DNA of 64,000 nt from Desulfovibrio oxyclinae DSM 11498 (GCF_000375485.1 NZ_AQXE01000007.1:5406-69405); one strand, 5' to 3'. Shown: positions 48,204-57,444, counted from the first letter of the stretch. Notes: generated by a model not told the origin, from the sequence alone. Numbers and translations are program-made.

Positions 48204-50660
48204 ATGTCGAAGGTTCTGAAGTGGTTCATGATTGCAGGAATTGCAGCCGTCATCATCGGTGCCGCCGCCGCGGCCTACGTCAAGAGTCGATTTGAACCCG
48301 AGCGGCTCAAGCGCGACCTTGCCGGGGTCGTGATGAAGCAGACCGGGCGCACGCTGAAAATCGCCGGAGACATGGAGCTCACCTTTTTCCCAAGCTTCGG
48401 TGTCAGGCTTTATGACGCCACGCTTTCCAACCCGGACGGATTCGATGACGACCCCATGCTGAGAGTGGGGATGGCCGATGTCTCCGTGGACATCATGCCG
48501 CTTTTTTCCAAGCAGATTGAGATGGGCGATGTTACGTTGCAGGACGTGACGTTTCGACTGCTCATCGACGAAAACGGCAGATCGAACCTTGAGGGACTTG
48601 CCGGCAAGGACGAGCCGGACGACAAGGGCGTCGAGGGGGAAAGCGGGGCGACCTATTCCTTCAGGGCGAAGTCTCTTGAGGCTTCCGGGCTTCGTTTTGT
48701 TCTGGACAACCGCCAGGACGGGCGCTCCCTTGACCTTTCTGACATAGACCTGAGCGCGACGCCGGTGGAGCTGGGCAAGCCCATGAAGGTGCGCACTTCG
48801 CTCGGCGTGGCTCTTTCCGACCCCGGGCTTGAAGCCGATGCCTCGTTGCGTTGCACGGCGGTGCTCAAGCCGTTTGAGGATACCTATTATCTCAAAGACA
48901 TATCCGGTAACGGCAATCTCTCCGGAGCAATACTCAAGGACGGCGCGGTCGAACTGGGCCTGCAGGCCGATTCGCTTGATGTCCATCCACAGGCGCGGCG
49001 GTTGGTGTTTGGCAATCTCGGGCTGGAAGCCTCTGGGGAGTCTCCGTTGGTGCCGTCGAATGATCTCTCCGGCTCGCTTTTCGTGGAAAAGGGCAGCATC
49101 GGGTTTGCCGACGAGGTGTTGAAACTCACAAATTACAGGCTTGCCGCCTACGGCGCGCAATTGACCGGTAGTGTGGAGCTTGATGGTTTCGCCTCCGCCC
49201 CGGTGGGCAAGGGTGTCATCCGGCTGGCCCAGTGCACGCCGGTACAGGTCTTTCGAAACCTCGGCCTGGAGCTGCCGCCGATGAGTGGTCCGGACGCGCT
49301 TTCCGAGGCGGAGGGCGAACTGACGGTGGATCTGAAAAAGGACACCGTGGACATTAAAAAGGCCATGCTCGTGGTGGACGGACAAAGCATTGAAGGCAAA
49401 GCCACCATGGCTGGTTTTGAAAAACCGGAATATATCATCGATATCTCGGCCGACTCTCTGAATCTTGATCCATACCTGCCGCCACGCGGCAAGGCACCGA
49501 AACCTGCCGACGAAGCCTCCGTTACCCAAGCGGATGCAGAGGCCGCCAAGTCCGGACCCGGTGCGGGCAATGCAACCGACTCGTCCACAACCAATGCCAC
49601 TGAAGCCGGTATCGACGCGGCAAATGCCACCGATGCAGCCTCGAATGCCACGGCGGGACAGGAAGCGAAAGCGGATGCAGGGAGCGCCAAACCTGCGGAG
49701 GCGGCTGTAGACGAAGGCATCCTTCCGGTCAAGATGCTCCGGGACCTGCGGCTTTCCGCCGACCTGGAGGCCGGGACGCTTCAGGCGCGCGGTGTGCGCT
49801 TTGACAACTTCAGCGCCCGGATTCGCGCACGGGATGGCGTGGTCTGGCTCAAGCCGCTCAAATTTGAAAGCTACGGCGGGAAGGTGGTTGCCGCTGCTGT
49901 CGCCGACGTGCAGCAGGCTTCGCCCCACAGCGGGATGGCCGTTCACGTGGACGACATTCAGGCCGCCCCCCTCGCCAAGGGTTTTGCCGGGCGCGACGAC
50001 ATCGCCGGAAATATTGACTTTGCGGGACACGTACACACGCACGGCAACACTGTTCCCGCCATGCTCAGGGGGATGAACGGCGCTTTCAAGTTCGACGTGC
50101 AGGACGGCGTATTTCCCGGCGTCGACCTCAAGGGCATCACGGAGAAGACTGAAAAACAAAAGGACAAAGGCGGCACCATCAGGGCCACCAAGGATTCCCG
50201 AACCAAGTTCGGGGCCGTCACCGGCAGCGGTGTCATTGAAGACGGGGTGCTATTTAATCCCGACCTGAGCATCAAGGCGCCCGGCCTGCGTGCGGTGGGC
50301 GACGGCAGCGTGAACCTGTACGACGGCGACCTCGGCTATCTGGTCAAGGCCAAGCTGGTGGCCTCTTCCAAGGGGCAGGGCGGCGAGTCGTACGAAGACC
50401 TCACGGGCATCGCCGTTCCCGTCCGACTGGGCGGCACCATCGCGAATCCCTCGTGGTTCGTGGATGTGACGCAGTATCTTCAGATTCTCAGCGGAGCAGT
50501 GGTGGGGACCGTCGGCGACGTCATCTCCGGAGTGGGTGATATCCTGACCCTCGGCGGCCTTTCCCGATATCAGGAGAAGGAGAAGATGAAGGAGATCAAG
50601 GCGCTGCGCGTTGATGTCGATCCCCAGAAAGTCATAGACAGGCTTGAGGCCGAGTTTTAG
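48204..50660 (+). CDS. AsmA family protein
   Basis: The product has 818 residues. An N-terminal anchor (KWFMIAGIAAVIIGAAAAAY) precedes the AsmA-type start (RDLAGVVMKQTGRTLKIAGDMELTFFPSFGVRLYDATLSNPDGFDDDPMLRVGMADVSVDIMPLF). The C-terminal AsmA_2-type region has GNIDFAGHVHTHGNTVPAMLRGMNGAFKFDVQDGVFPGVDLKGI. A 70-residue Ala/Thr/Asn/Asp-rich spacer (about 435-505) separates the two. The protein should lie in the periplasm, anchored in the inner membrane; related large proteins help lipid transport to the outer membrane. It follows the MerR gene closely. Confidence 0.9.
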   Translation: MSKVLKWFMIAGIAAVIIGAAAAAYVKSRFEPERLKRDLAGVVMKQTGRTLKIAGDMELTFFPSFGVRLYDATLSNPDGFDDDPMLRVGMADVSVDIMPLFSKQIEMGDVTLQDVTFRLLIDENGRSNLEGLAGKDEPDDKGVEGESGATYSFRAKSLEASGLRFVLDNRQDGRSLDLSDIDLSATPVELGKPMKVRTSLGVALSDPGLEADASLRCTAVLKPFEDTYYLKDISGNGNLSGAILKDGAVELGLQADSLDVHPQARRLVFGNLGLEASGESPLVPSNDLSGSLFVEKGSIGFADEVLKLTNYRLAAYGAQLTGSVELDGFASAPVGKGVIRLAQCTPVQVFRNLGLELPPMSGPDALSEAEGELTVDLKKDTVDIKKAMLVVDGQSIEGKATMAGFEKPEYIIDISADSLNLDPYLPPRGKAPKPADEASVTQADAEAAKSGPGAGNATDSSTTNATEAGIDAANATDAASNATAGQEAKADAGSAKPAEAAVDEGILPVKMLRDLRLSADLEAGTLQARGVRFDNFSARIRARDGVVWLKPLKFESYGGKVVAAAVADVQQASPHSGMAVHVDDIQAAPLAKGFAGRDDIAGNIDFAGHVHTHGNTVPAMLRGMNGAFKFDVQDGVFPGVDLKGITEKTEKQKDKGGTIRATKDSRTKFGAVTGSGVIEDGVLFNPDLSIKAPGLRAVGDGSVNLYDGDLGYLVKAKLVASSKGQGGESYEDLTGIAVPVRLGGTIANPSWFVDVTQYLQILSGAVVGTVGDVISGVGDILTLGGLSRYQEKEKMKEIKALRVDVDPQKVIDRLEAEF

Positions 50661-50690
50661 ACTTTCCTACTATACAATTTGCCAAATCGT

Positions 50691-50725
50691 CACCGGGCCT
50701 CCCTTTTCATGGGGCGGGCCCGGTG
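50691..50725 (+). other. Hairpin between AsmA and arsC genes
   Basis: A 9-bp GC-rich stem (CACCGGGCC with GGCCCGGTG) closes a 17-nt loop. It is not followed by a T-run. It may be a weak terminator for the AsmA gene or a leader structure of arsC. Confidence 0.4.
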
Positions 50726-50754
50726 TATTGCTGTCTGCATTCAAGGGGAACGCA

Positions 50755-51177
50755 ATGAAGAAAATACTTTTTCTCTGTACCGGCAATTCCTGCCGCAGCC
50801 AGATGGCTGAGGGATGGGCCCGGCATCTCAGGCCGGACCTTGCGGCGTTTTCGGCCGGCATCGAAAAACACGGCATCAATCCTTATGCCGTGCGCGTCAT
50901 GGCCGAGGAAGGCGTGGATATTTCGGCGAACGATTCCAAACTGGTTACCGAGCTGCCAGAAATGGAGTTTGATTACGTGGTGACGCTCTGCGGCCATGCG
51001 AACGAGACCTGTCCGTTCTTTCCCGGATCAGCCAAAAGAGTGCACAAGGGATTCGATGATCCGCCAGCGCTGGCAAAGGAGCTGGAGGACGAGGAAGCTC
51101 GCATCGACGTATATCGCCGGGTGCGCGACGAGATTCGCGAGATGGTGAAAGGGATTCCCGCCAGTCTTGAGGAATAG
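50755..51177 (+). CDS. arsC: Thioredoxin-type arsenate reductase (LMW phosphatase fold)
   Basis: The product has 140 residues. It is a low-molecular-weight phosphatase-like enzyme with P-loop LFLCTGNSCRSQMAEGW and the second redox pair LCGHANETCP (two Cys seven apart), the C10/C82/C89 type of thioredoxin-coupled ArsC. It reduces arsenate to arsenite in the cytoplasm. The ATG is preceded by AAGGGG at 6 nt. No arsR or arsenite pump gene is adjacent, so it is a lone gene. It converges with the flagellar operon, with 3 nt between stops. Confidence 0.88.
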   Translation: MKKILFLCTGNSCRSQMAEGWARHLRPDLAAFSAGIEKHGINPYAVRVMAEEGVDISANDSKLVTELPEMEFDYVVTLCGHANETCPFFPGSAKRVHKGFDDPPALAKELEDEEARIDVYRRVRDEIREMVKGIPASLEE

Positions 51178-51180
51178 GGG

Positions 51181-52494
51181 CTACTTGCCGGCGAGGTCGT
51201 GCAGCCTGCCGTAGGCGTCGTCCAGTGTTGACTGCTCGGTGACGAGCTGGCGAAGATAGTTGTTTATGGGGCCGACCATGGCGATGGCTTTGTCCACCTC
51301 CGGGTTCGCGCCCTTTTTGTATGCGCCGATGTTGACCATGTCTTCCACGCGGTTGAAGGTCGCCATGTGGCGCGTTACCTCGCGTCCGTCCTGCTGTACC
51401 TGTTCCGGGGTGATGTCGGAGCGCAGTCGGCTGACGCTCTTGAGCACGTCGATCGAAGGGTAGTGGCCCTGATCCGCAAGCTCGCGCGTCAGGACGATGT
51501 GCCCGTCGAGGATGGATCGCACGGCGTCGCAGACCGGTTCGTTGAAGTCGTCGCCGTCCACGAGCACAGTGTAGATGCCGGTGATGGAGCCCTTGGGATT
51601 CTTGCCCGCGCGCTCCAGCAACTGGGGCAGATGCGCGAACACGCTCGGCGTGTAACCGCCGCGCGTCGGCGGTTCCCCCGCGGCGAGTCCCACTTCGCGT
51701 CCGGCCATGGCGAAGCGCGTCACCGAGTCCATCATGAGCAGGACGTCTTTGCCTTCGTCGCGGAAGTATTCGGCGATTGCCGTGGCTGTGTAGGCGGCGC
51801 GCTGGCGGATGAGCGGGCTCTTGTCGCTGGTGGCCACCACCATGACGCTGCGGGCCATGCCTTCCTCGCCGAGGCTGTTTTCCATGAATTCCACCACCTC
51901 ACGACCGCGTTCGCCAACGAGGGCGATGACGTTCACGTCGGCCTCGGTGTAGCGGGCCATCATGCCCATCAGGGTGGACTTGCCCACGCCGGAGCCAGCC
52001 ATGATGCCCACGCGCTGGCCCTTGCCGAGCGTCAGCAGGCCGTTGATGGCGCGAACGCCCACGTCGAGTGGTTCGTGGATTCGGGGGCGCTCCAGCGGGT
52101 TCGGGGCTTCACGGTGCAGGGGGCTGTATCCCGTGGGGGCGAAGGCTCCCTTGCCGTCCAGCGGTTCGCCGAAGGCGTCCACGGCCCGGCCCAGCATCTC
52201 GGAACTGACCGGGATATGCGGCGGGACGTTGGAGTTGCGGATGAGACTGCCCGGGCCGATGCCGCGCATGTCGCGGTAGGGCATGAGCAGGCACGAGCGG
52301 TCGCGGAACCCCACCACTTCGGCGGCGATGGGTTCGCTCTCGTCGTCCGGCATGAGATGGCACACCGCGCCGAGCGGTGCCTTGATGCCCTGACCTTCAG
52401 CGATGAGGCCCACCACCTTGGTGACCTTGCCGAAGCTCTGGCACGGGTCCAGCTCTTCGAGAAGATTGATCGAGTCCGTGCAGTCGATGCCCAT
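51181..52494 (-). CDS. fliI: Flagellar export ATPase FliI
   Basis: The product has 437 residues. It is an F1-type ATPase driving flagellar type III export. Walker A is GIMAGSGVGKSTLMGMM, the catalytic Glu region follows in ALVGERGREVVEFME, and Walker B-like VLLMMDSVTRFAMAGREVGLAAGEPP is present. GYTPSVFAHLPQLLERAG follows. The N-terminal residues (about 1-85) form the small barrel. The ATG is directly after the fliH stop, so translation is coupled. It is the last gene of the visible operon, converging with arsC. Confidence 0.95.
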   Translation of the reverse strand: MGIDCTDSINLLEELDPCQSFGKVTKVVGLIAEGQGIKAPLGAVCHLMPDDESEPIAAEVVGFRDRSCLLMPYRDMRGIGPGSLIRNSNVPPHIPVSSEMLGRAVDAFGEPLDGKGAFAPTGYSPLHREAPNPLERPRIHEPLDVGVRAINGLLTLGKGQRVGIMAGSGVGKSTLMGMMARYTEADVNVIALVGERGREVVEFMENSLGEEGMARSVMVVATSDKSPLIRQRAAYTATAIAEYFRDEGKDVLLMMDSVTRFAMAGREVGLAAGEPPTRGGYTPSVFAHLPQLLERAGKNPKGSITGIYTVLVDGDDFNEPVCDAVRSILDGHIVLTRELADQGHYPSIDVLKSVSRLRSDITPEQVQQDGREVTRHMATFNRVEDMVNIGAYKKGANPEVDKAIAMVGPINNYLRQLVTEQSTLDDAYGRLHDLAGK

Positions 52495-53256
52495 TTACTT
52501 TTCCGGGGATTCGTCCTGCGACGTCTGTGTCAGCGTCATCTGTTCGAGGATGGGTTCCACGGCGGCCCAGCGGGAATCCACCGTGTTGTCCACCCGGCCC
52601 TGCGCGGTCTCCACGACAACGCCGCCGTTTTCCAGCGCCGGGTCGGGCCGCAGCTGCCAGTGGCCGATGCCGGGATTGCGCTCCTTGGCCTGACGCATGA
52701 GTTCGTCCAGAAGCTCCTGATCCTGCGGGGCGCAGCGGATGGTCAGTTCGCGCTGTTCCTCAAGCTTGCTCAGGGCCTCTTCGAGCAGGGCCGTCAATGA
52801 TTCGACGCGCTGCTCGGAAAGCTCCACCTGAATGGTCTTGGCCACGGCGGCCTTCACCAGCTTGAGGATGTCGTCGCGTCTGTCGCTCCAGAGGTTGCGC
52901 CCCTGACTGTTCAGTGATTCAACCGTTGCCTGAAACGTCTGGCCGATGGATGACACGTGCTGGTCGAGCTGCTGCTGCGCCTGCGCGAGTCCTTCGTTGT
53001 AGCCTTCCTCATGGGCGGACGCCTTGAGCTGTTCGGCCTCCTGCATGGCCTTGGCAAGGATGTCCTTGGCCATGGCCTGAGCGCGGGCGCGAACGCGGGC
53101 GGTGTATTCCTCGTCGATGGACTCGTCCCACATCAGGCGCTTCTTTCCTTCAAGCTCCTGAAGGCTCATTTCGTTGGGCCCGGGGGTGTCCATGCCCATG
53201 ATGACCCGGCCGGAATTGCGGGTTCTGACCGGTTCGTCAGCGCTAGACGAAGACAT
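52495..53256 (-). CDS. fliH: Flagellar assembly protein FliH
   Basis: The product has 253 residues. It is the FliI regulator and connects the ATPase to the C-ring. The middle is a long Gln/Ala/Glu-rich coiled coil (ARVRARAQAMAKDILAKAMQEAEQLKA, EEGYNEGLAQAQQQLDQHVS). The C-terminal globular part has LVKAAVAKTIQVELSEQRVESL and TIRCAPQDQELLDELM, then DPALENGGVVVETAQGRVDN, as in FliH/YscL. The start overlaps fliG by 14 nt. Its N-terminal ~40 residues are variable. It is adjacent to fliI with no gap. Confidence 0.9.
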   Translation of the reverse strand: MSSSSADEPVRTRNSGRVIMGMDTPGPNEMSLQELEGKKRLMWDESIDEEYTARVRARAQAMAKDILAKAMQEAEQLKASAHEEGYNEGLAQAQQQLDQHVSSIGQTFQATVESLNSQGRNLWSDRRDDILKLVKAAVAKTIQVELSEQRVESLTALLEEALSKLEEQRELTIRCAPQDQELLDELMRQAKERNPGIGHWQLRPDPALENGGVVVETAQGRVDNTVDSRWAAVEPILEQMTLTQTSQDESPEK

Positions 53257-54241
53257 CGCCGCTACCTCTGCTGATGACTATCTTGCCCTCGTCCTCCAGC
53301 CTGCGCACGGTTTTGACCACGTTCTGCTGGGCGCTTTCCACCTCGGAGAGCTTCTTCGGCGGCATGATCTCAAGGTCTTCCCGGATCATGGTGCTGGCGC
53401 GTTCGGACAGGTTCTTGAAGAATTTTTCCTTGAGCTCGTCGCTGGCTCCCTTGAGGGCGACGGTGAGGTCCTCGTTGGAGACCTCCTTGAGCACTTCGCG
53501 GATGGCCACGTCTTCGAGCTGCTTGATGTCTTCGAAGACGAACATGAGGTTCCTGATGTCTTCCGCCATCTGGGTGGACTCCTCCTCGATCTCGGAGAGG
53601 ACGTCCTCCTCGGTGTTGCGGTCCACCGCGTTGAGAATCTCGGCAACGGCCTGTACGCCGCCGACCTTCTTGCCTTCCTTGCCGCCCATGGCGATGAGCT
53701 GGCTTTGCAGGACCTTGTCGACTTCCATGAGCATGTCCTCCGCCACGGCTTCGAGTTTGGCCAGGCGCATGAGCACCTCGGCGCGGACGCCTGCCGGAAG
53801 GTTGCTGATAAGCTCTGCCGCCTGATCCGACTGCAGGTGTCCGAGGATGAGCGCCAGCGTCTGCGGGTGCTCGTTCCTGAGTATCTGGGCCAGGATGCGG
53901 GGGCTGACGTTTTCCAGTTCCTGGAACGGTGTGGGTCCGGTATCCAGATCCAGCATGTCCATGATGTACTTCGCCGTTTCCGCGTCCAGCGACTTGGTGA
54001 GTATGCGTTTGACCTGTTCCGCGCCGCCCACGAGCAGTTCCGCACCGTAGGCAAGGGCTTCGTTGTATTCCTTCAGGACTTCGAGCACCTGTTCCTTGGG
54101 AATGGAGTCGGTTTCGAGCATGGCCTTGGAGACGGCCGCAATCTCGTTTCGCTCCAGGCGCTTGAAGACGTCCGCCGTGAATTTCTCGCCCATTGCGAGC
54201 AGCACGATGGCGGTTTTTTGGGGGCCGGAAAAGTCGCTCAC
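53243..54241 (-). CDS. fliG: Flagellar motor switch protein FliG
   Basis: The product has 332 residues. It is a C-ring protein that binds FliF and transmits torque from the stator. Visible are the N-terminal SGPQKTAIVLLAMGEKFTADVFKRL, the middle-domain NEHPQTLALILGHLQSDQAAELISNLPAG and EHPQT signature, and the C-terminal FVFEDIKQLEDVAIREVLKEV with charged residues (Lys/Asp/Glu) of the torque helix. The length is standard. It lies 3 nt after the fliF stop and overlaps fliH. Confidence 0.96.
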   Translation of the reverse strand: MSDFSGPQKTAIVLLAMGEKFTADVFKRLERNEIAAVSKAMLETDSIPKEQVLEVLKEYNEALAYGAELLVGGAEQVKRILTKSLDAETAKYIMDMLDLDTGPTPFQELENVSPRILAQILRNEHPQTLALILGHLQSDQAAELISNLPAGVRAEVLMRLAKLEAVAEDMLMEVDKVLQSQLIAMGGKEGKKVGGVQAVAEILNAVDRNTEEDVLSEIEEESTQMAEDIRNLMFVFEDIKQLEDVAIREVLKEVSNEDLTVALKGASDELKEKFFKNLSERASTMIREDLEIMPPKKLSEVESAQQNVVKTVRRLEDEGKIVISRGSGDVFV

Positions 54242-54244
54242 GGT

Positions 54245-55837
54245 CTAAGCCTCCTGGGTGAGCCAGCTCTTGAGCAGACGCACAGCCTGATCCATGTTCT
54301 CTTCCGAGAGCTGGGAGGCGTGGGCCTTGGCGTTCTCCAGACGACGCGTGGTGTCCAGAGCTTCCTCGTCCACTTCCTCCTCTTCCAGTGCCAGACGCTC
54401 TGCGCCGGGCAGGCCCGCCATTTCTTCCACGTCATGTTCGGTGACGCGGGGGCGGATCAGGGCCATGATCACCGGTCTGACGACCAGGATCAGGAAGAGG
54501 AAGATCAGTATGCCGTTGAGGAAAGGCTTTCCGAGGCGCTGCGCGTATTCCAGCATGGTGCGCATCAGCGTCTGGGAGTCCACCGCTTCGGGTTCGCCGA
54601 AGGAGACGTTGGTCACTTCCACGGAGTCGCCGCGGACCTGATCGAAACCGGCCGCATTGCTGACGAGATTGCGGATTTTTTCCATCTCTTCGGCGGTGCG
54701 TTCCTGGTAGGTGAACGTGCCGTCCTCGTTTTCAACGTACGTTCCGTCCACGATAACCGCAATGCTCAGGCGCTGCAACTCTCCCACCGGAGCGATGATG
54801 TTTTCTTCCTGCTTGTTGATTTCGAAGTTGGTGGTGCGCGTTTCGCGGCTGGAGTCCTGCGTGGTCTGCGTGCCGGTGAAGCCGTCGCCGCGGAAGTTCA
54901 CGTCGGGTTCGCCGCCGGCCATGGAGGCCGCGCCTTCCGTGGTTTCCTCGCTGCGGGTCTCGGAGCGGACCACGGCGCCGTCGGGATCGTAGGTTTCCTT
55001 GCGGATGGTCTTCTGGCTGAAGTCCATGTCCGCGTTGACGCGGGCGACGACCTTCTCGGGACCCACCACGGGGCCGAGCAGTTCCATGATGCGGCGTTCG
55101 AGCTTGCGTTCGTAGGTGGTCTTGTAGTCGAGCTGGGTGTTGGACATGCCCACGCCGGTCTCGTCGTCCTGCGGCTCGTAAAGCGGCAGGCCCTTCATGT
55201 TGGTCACGGTGATGTGCTTGTCGTCGAGACCTTCCACGGACATGGTCACGAGATTGACGATGCCGCGGATTTCCTTGTCGTCGAGCTTGCCGTCGTTCTT
55301 GAGCTTGAGCACAACGGAGGCGGACGGCGGAACCTGTTCTTCGATGAACAGGGATTTGTCCGGGATGACCAAATGAACGCGTGCGCGCTCCACCTGGGGA
55401 AACTCGCTGATGGTGCGGGCCAGTTCGCCCTGCAGGGCGCGGGTGTAGTTGACGTGCTGGACGAAGTCGGTCTGGCCGATCTTCATCTCGTCGAAAATTT
55501 CAAAGCCGATGCCCTGCCCGTGCAGGTTGCCTTCGCCCGCGATCTTGAGGCGGAGTTCGTAGACGCGGTCCGCCGGCACGAGGATGGTGGAGCCGTTGTT
55601 CTGCAGCTTGTAAGGTTCCTTGGAGGCCTGAAGCATGTTCACGACCTTGGAGGCGTCCTCGGGGTAGAGCTTGGTGTAGAGCACCTTGTAGTCGGGCCGG
55701 TTCATCCAGTAGACCATCAGGATGAAGGCGAGGATGACAGACACGGCCAGTCCGCCGATGAGAACCCGCTGGGGCAGGGTGCGGTCGGACCAGAAGTTGG
55801 TAACCTTGTTCCAGATGTCTGTGATGAAGCTCGGCAT
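54245..55837 (-). CDS. fliF: Flagellar MS-ring protein FliF
   Basis: The product has 530 residues. It forms the MS ring in the inner membrane. Two membrane helices lie near residues 25-45 and 435-460. The periplasmic ring-building part has NMLQASKEPYKLQNNGSTILVPADRVYELR and then GIGFEIFDEMKIGQTDFVQHVNYTRALQGELARTI. The C-terminal cytoplasmic tail binds FliG. Length and order are standard. It lies 54 nt downstream of fliE. Confidence 0.95.
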   Translation of the reverse strand: MPSFITDIWNKVTNFWSDRTLPQRVLIGGLAVSVILAFILMVYWMNRPDYKVLYTKLYPEDASKVVNMLQASKEPYKLQNNGSTILVPADRVYELRLKIAGEGNLHGQGIGFEIFDEMKIGQTDFVQHVNYTRALQGELARTISEFPQVERARVHLVIPDKSLFIEEQVPPSASVVLKLKNDGKLDDKEIRGIVNLVTMSVEGLDDKHITVTNMKGLPLYEPQDDETGVGMSNTQLDYKTTYERKLERRIMELLGPVVGPEKVVARVNADMDFSQKTIRKETYDPDGAVVRSETRSEETTEGAASMAGGEPDVNFRGDGFTGTQTTQDSSRETRTTNFEINKQEENIIAPVGELQRLSIAVIVDGTYVENEDGTFTYQERTAEEMEKIRNLVSNAAGFDQVRGDSVEVTNVSFGEPEAVDSQTLMRTMLEYAQRLGKPFLNGILIFLFLILVVRPVIMALIRPRVTEHDVEEMAGLPGAERLALEEEEVDEEALDTTRRLENAKAHASQLSEENMDQAVRLLKSWLTQEA

Positions 55838-55890
55838 GGTTTCTCTCCGCTGGGTGGCTCGTCGCTCTTGGTTTCTTTAACCCGTCAGGG

Positions 55891-56229
55891 CTACAGGGGC
55901 ATCTGCATGACTTTCTGGTAGGCGGTCATGACCTTGTTCCTTACGGCCGTGGTCATGGACATGGCAAGACCGGCCTTCTGCATGTGGATCATGAGTTCGT
56001 GCACGTTCTGGTTCTTGCCGGACGCGAACTCTTCGATCATCTTCTTCTTTTCGCCCTGCAGTTCGTTGACCCGCTTCAATGAGTTTTCCACGGTGTCGCC
56101 GAAGGGCGTTCTGGGCTGTTCCGGCTTCTTGAGGTTCTCGCTGACCTTGGCCGTCATTTCGCGCTGCTGTTTCTGCTGCGCCATGGCCCTGCCGTATGCC
56201 TGCATTGCTGCTGCGGACTTGATATTCAT
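55891..56229 (-). CDS. fliE: Flagellar hook-basal body protein FliE
   Basis: The product has 112 residues. It joins the MS ring to the rod. The last part (FASGKNQNVHELMIHMQKAGLAMSMTTAVRNKVMTAYQKVMQMPL) is the FliE signature. The N-terminal half is Gln-rich and variable (AYGRAMAQQKQQREMTAK). It lies between flgC and fliF with small gaps, as in the standard flgBC-fliE order. Confidence 0.93.
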   Translation of the reverse strand: MNIKSAAAMQAYGRAMAQQKQQREMTAKVSENLKKPEQPRTPFGDTVENSLKRVNELQGEKKKMIEEFASGKNQNVHELMIHMQKAGLAMSMTTAVRNKVMTAYQKVMQMPL

Positions 56230-56250
56230 CGTCTCTTACTCCTCGGCTTC

Positions 56251-56691
56251 CTAGCCTGCGCCGATCTGCGTGGCCTTCATGAACATGCGCTTGACGGACT
56301 GAACCGTCTGGACGTTTGCTTCGTAAGACCGGGTGGCGGTGATCATGTTGGCCATTTCTTCCACCACGTTGATGTCCGGGTAAAAGACGTAGCCCTGATC
56401 GTTGGCGTCCGGGTGGCTGGGGTCGAAGACCTGCTTGAACGGGCGGTTGTCGTTGACCACGCCCGTGGCCTTGACGCCGTGCAGGTCGCGGTTCTTCTGG
56501 TCCCACATGGCCTGATCGAAGGGCGAGTAGACCGGGGTGGACTCGAAGGACACGCTCTTGCGGCGGTACGGCCCGCCTTCCATGGTGCGGGTGGTCCGGG
56601 CATTGGCGAGGTTCATGGACACGACGTTCAGATACGAACGCTGCGCCTTGAGGCCGGATGAGCTGATATCTAAGGCGGTCATGAAATCCAT
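56251..56691 (-). CDS. flgC: Flagellar basal-body rod protein FlgC
   Basis: The product has 146 residues. It is a rod subunit with the N-terminal TALDISSSGLKAQRSYLNVVSMNLANARTTRT and the C-terminal YPDINVVEEMANMITATRSYEANVQTVQSVKRMFMKATQIGAG, which pair as two helices in the rod. The central strand region is typical. It begins 2 nt after the flgB stop. Exported by the type III apparatus, so there is no cleavable signal peptide. Confidence 0.95.
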   Translation of the reverse strand: MDFMTALDISSSGLKAQRSYLNVVSMNLANARTTRTMEGGPYRRKSVSFESTPVYSPFDQAMWDQKNRDLHGVKATGVVNDNRPFKQVFDPSHPDANDQGYVFYPDINVVEEMANMITATRSYEANVQTVQSVKRMFMKATQIGAG

Positions 56692-56693
56692 GA

Positions 56694-57104
56694 TTACATG
56701 CTCCCCTTGGTGATGACTTTATCCATGCCGGTGAAGTTCTTCTTAATGACCTGACTCAATGCGTTGTACATCATGGAGTTCTTGGCCATGGTGGACATTT
56801 CCTTGTCGATGTCCACGGAGTCTTCACCGTACACCTGCTTGGCGTGGAATTCCTTCCAGTTGTTGCCTTCAAAGGAGTTGGCGTCGAACGCTGCCGGGAG
56901 GTGGCTCTTCTGGGTGCGCGTCATTTTGCCGCGCTGATCCAGGGCCAGAGCGTCCTGCAGCTTGTCCTCGAACTCAAGCCTGCGGGGCCGGTAGTTCGGG
57001 GTGTTCTGGTTCGCAATGTTTCCGGTGACAACGTTTTGACGTTCCAGCCGGAGGTCAAGAACCTTTGCGGTAAGGTGGATGTGTGATCCGAAAAGTCCTT
57101 TCAT
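56694..57104 (-). CDS. flgB: Flagellar basal-body rod protein FlgB
   Basis: The product has 136 residues. It is the first rod subunit. The N-terminal TAKVLDLRLERQNVVTGNIANQNTPNYRPRRLEFEDKLQDAL is diagnostic, and the C-terminal DKEMSTMAKNSMMYNALSQVIKKNFTGMDKVIT completes it. The ATG at 57104 (MKGLFGSHIHL) is chosen because AGGAG lies about 10 nt upstream and because it gives the family's usual length; the frame is open another 49 codons upstream. It is the first gene of the operon and follows a sigma-54 promoter. Confidence 0.94.
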   Translation of the reverse strand: MKGLFGSHIHLTAKVLDLRLERQNVVTGNIANQNTPNYRPRRLEFEDKLQDALALDQRGKMTRTQKSHLPAAFDANSFEGNNWKEFHAKQVYGEDSVDIDKEMSTMAKNSMMYNALSQVIKKNFTGMDKVITKGSM

Positions 57105-57180
57105 GCCTGTGTCTCCTGCATTTTCAGCCGTTTTCTCCCCGTGGCCGGAAAAAAATTCCGGGCGGTTTCGGATGAGCTTA

Positions 57181-57196
57181 AGCAATCGGTGTTCCA
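57181..57196 (-). promoter_or_regulatory. Sigma-54 promoter of the flgB operon
   Basis: Read on the minus strand, TGGAAC, 5 nt, TTGCT (57196-57181), matching the -24/-12 sigma-54 form TGGCAC-N5-TTGCT with one change. It lies about 77 nt before the flgB start. Activator sites were not identified. Confidence 0.7.
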
Positions 57197-57428
57197 ACGT
57201 ATTCAAGTGACTGTTTTGTAATGCTTTTTGTTGCGCATGATGCGGAGTCATGCGTTCCGGGCGGGGCGAAGTGTCAGCTTCATGGCTGGTGCGGTGGTGG
57301 CAAATAGTTCCATTTCCTGTGAAATGAGGCGAATCGTGAGGGGTGGTGTTTATTAAATCTTTGATTTTGGATATTTACAGGTGTGTATCGTTTCCTGCCC
57401 GGTGGGTATGAGCTTTTATTGCGAGTTT

Positions 57429-57444
57429 TGGCACACGCGTTGCT
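57429..57444 (+). promoter_or_regulatory. Sigma-54 promoter of the TPR gene
   Basis: TGGCAC (57429-57434), 5 nt (ACGCG), TTGCT (57440-57444). It matches the full sigma-54 consensus with correct -24/-12 spacing. The TPR gene starts 86 nt downstream, and the flanking TTAAG also follows the sigma-54 site of the divergent flgB operon. Confidence 0.85.

Noticed and set aside
47856..50159. Minus-strand open frame of 767 codons over the AsmA gene
   Set aside because: Antisense to a well-supported AsmA protein; no family features and no ribosome binding site.
53174..55921. Plus-strand open frame of 915 codons over fliG-fliF
   Set aside because: It is antisense to two certain flagellar genes and shows only His/Val/Ala-rich shadow sequence.
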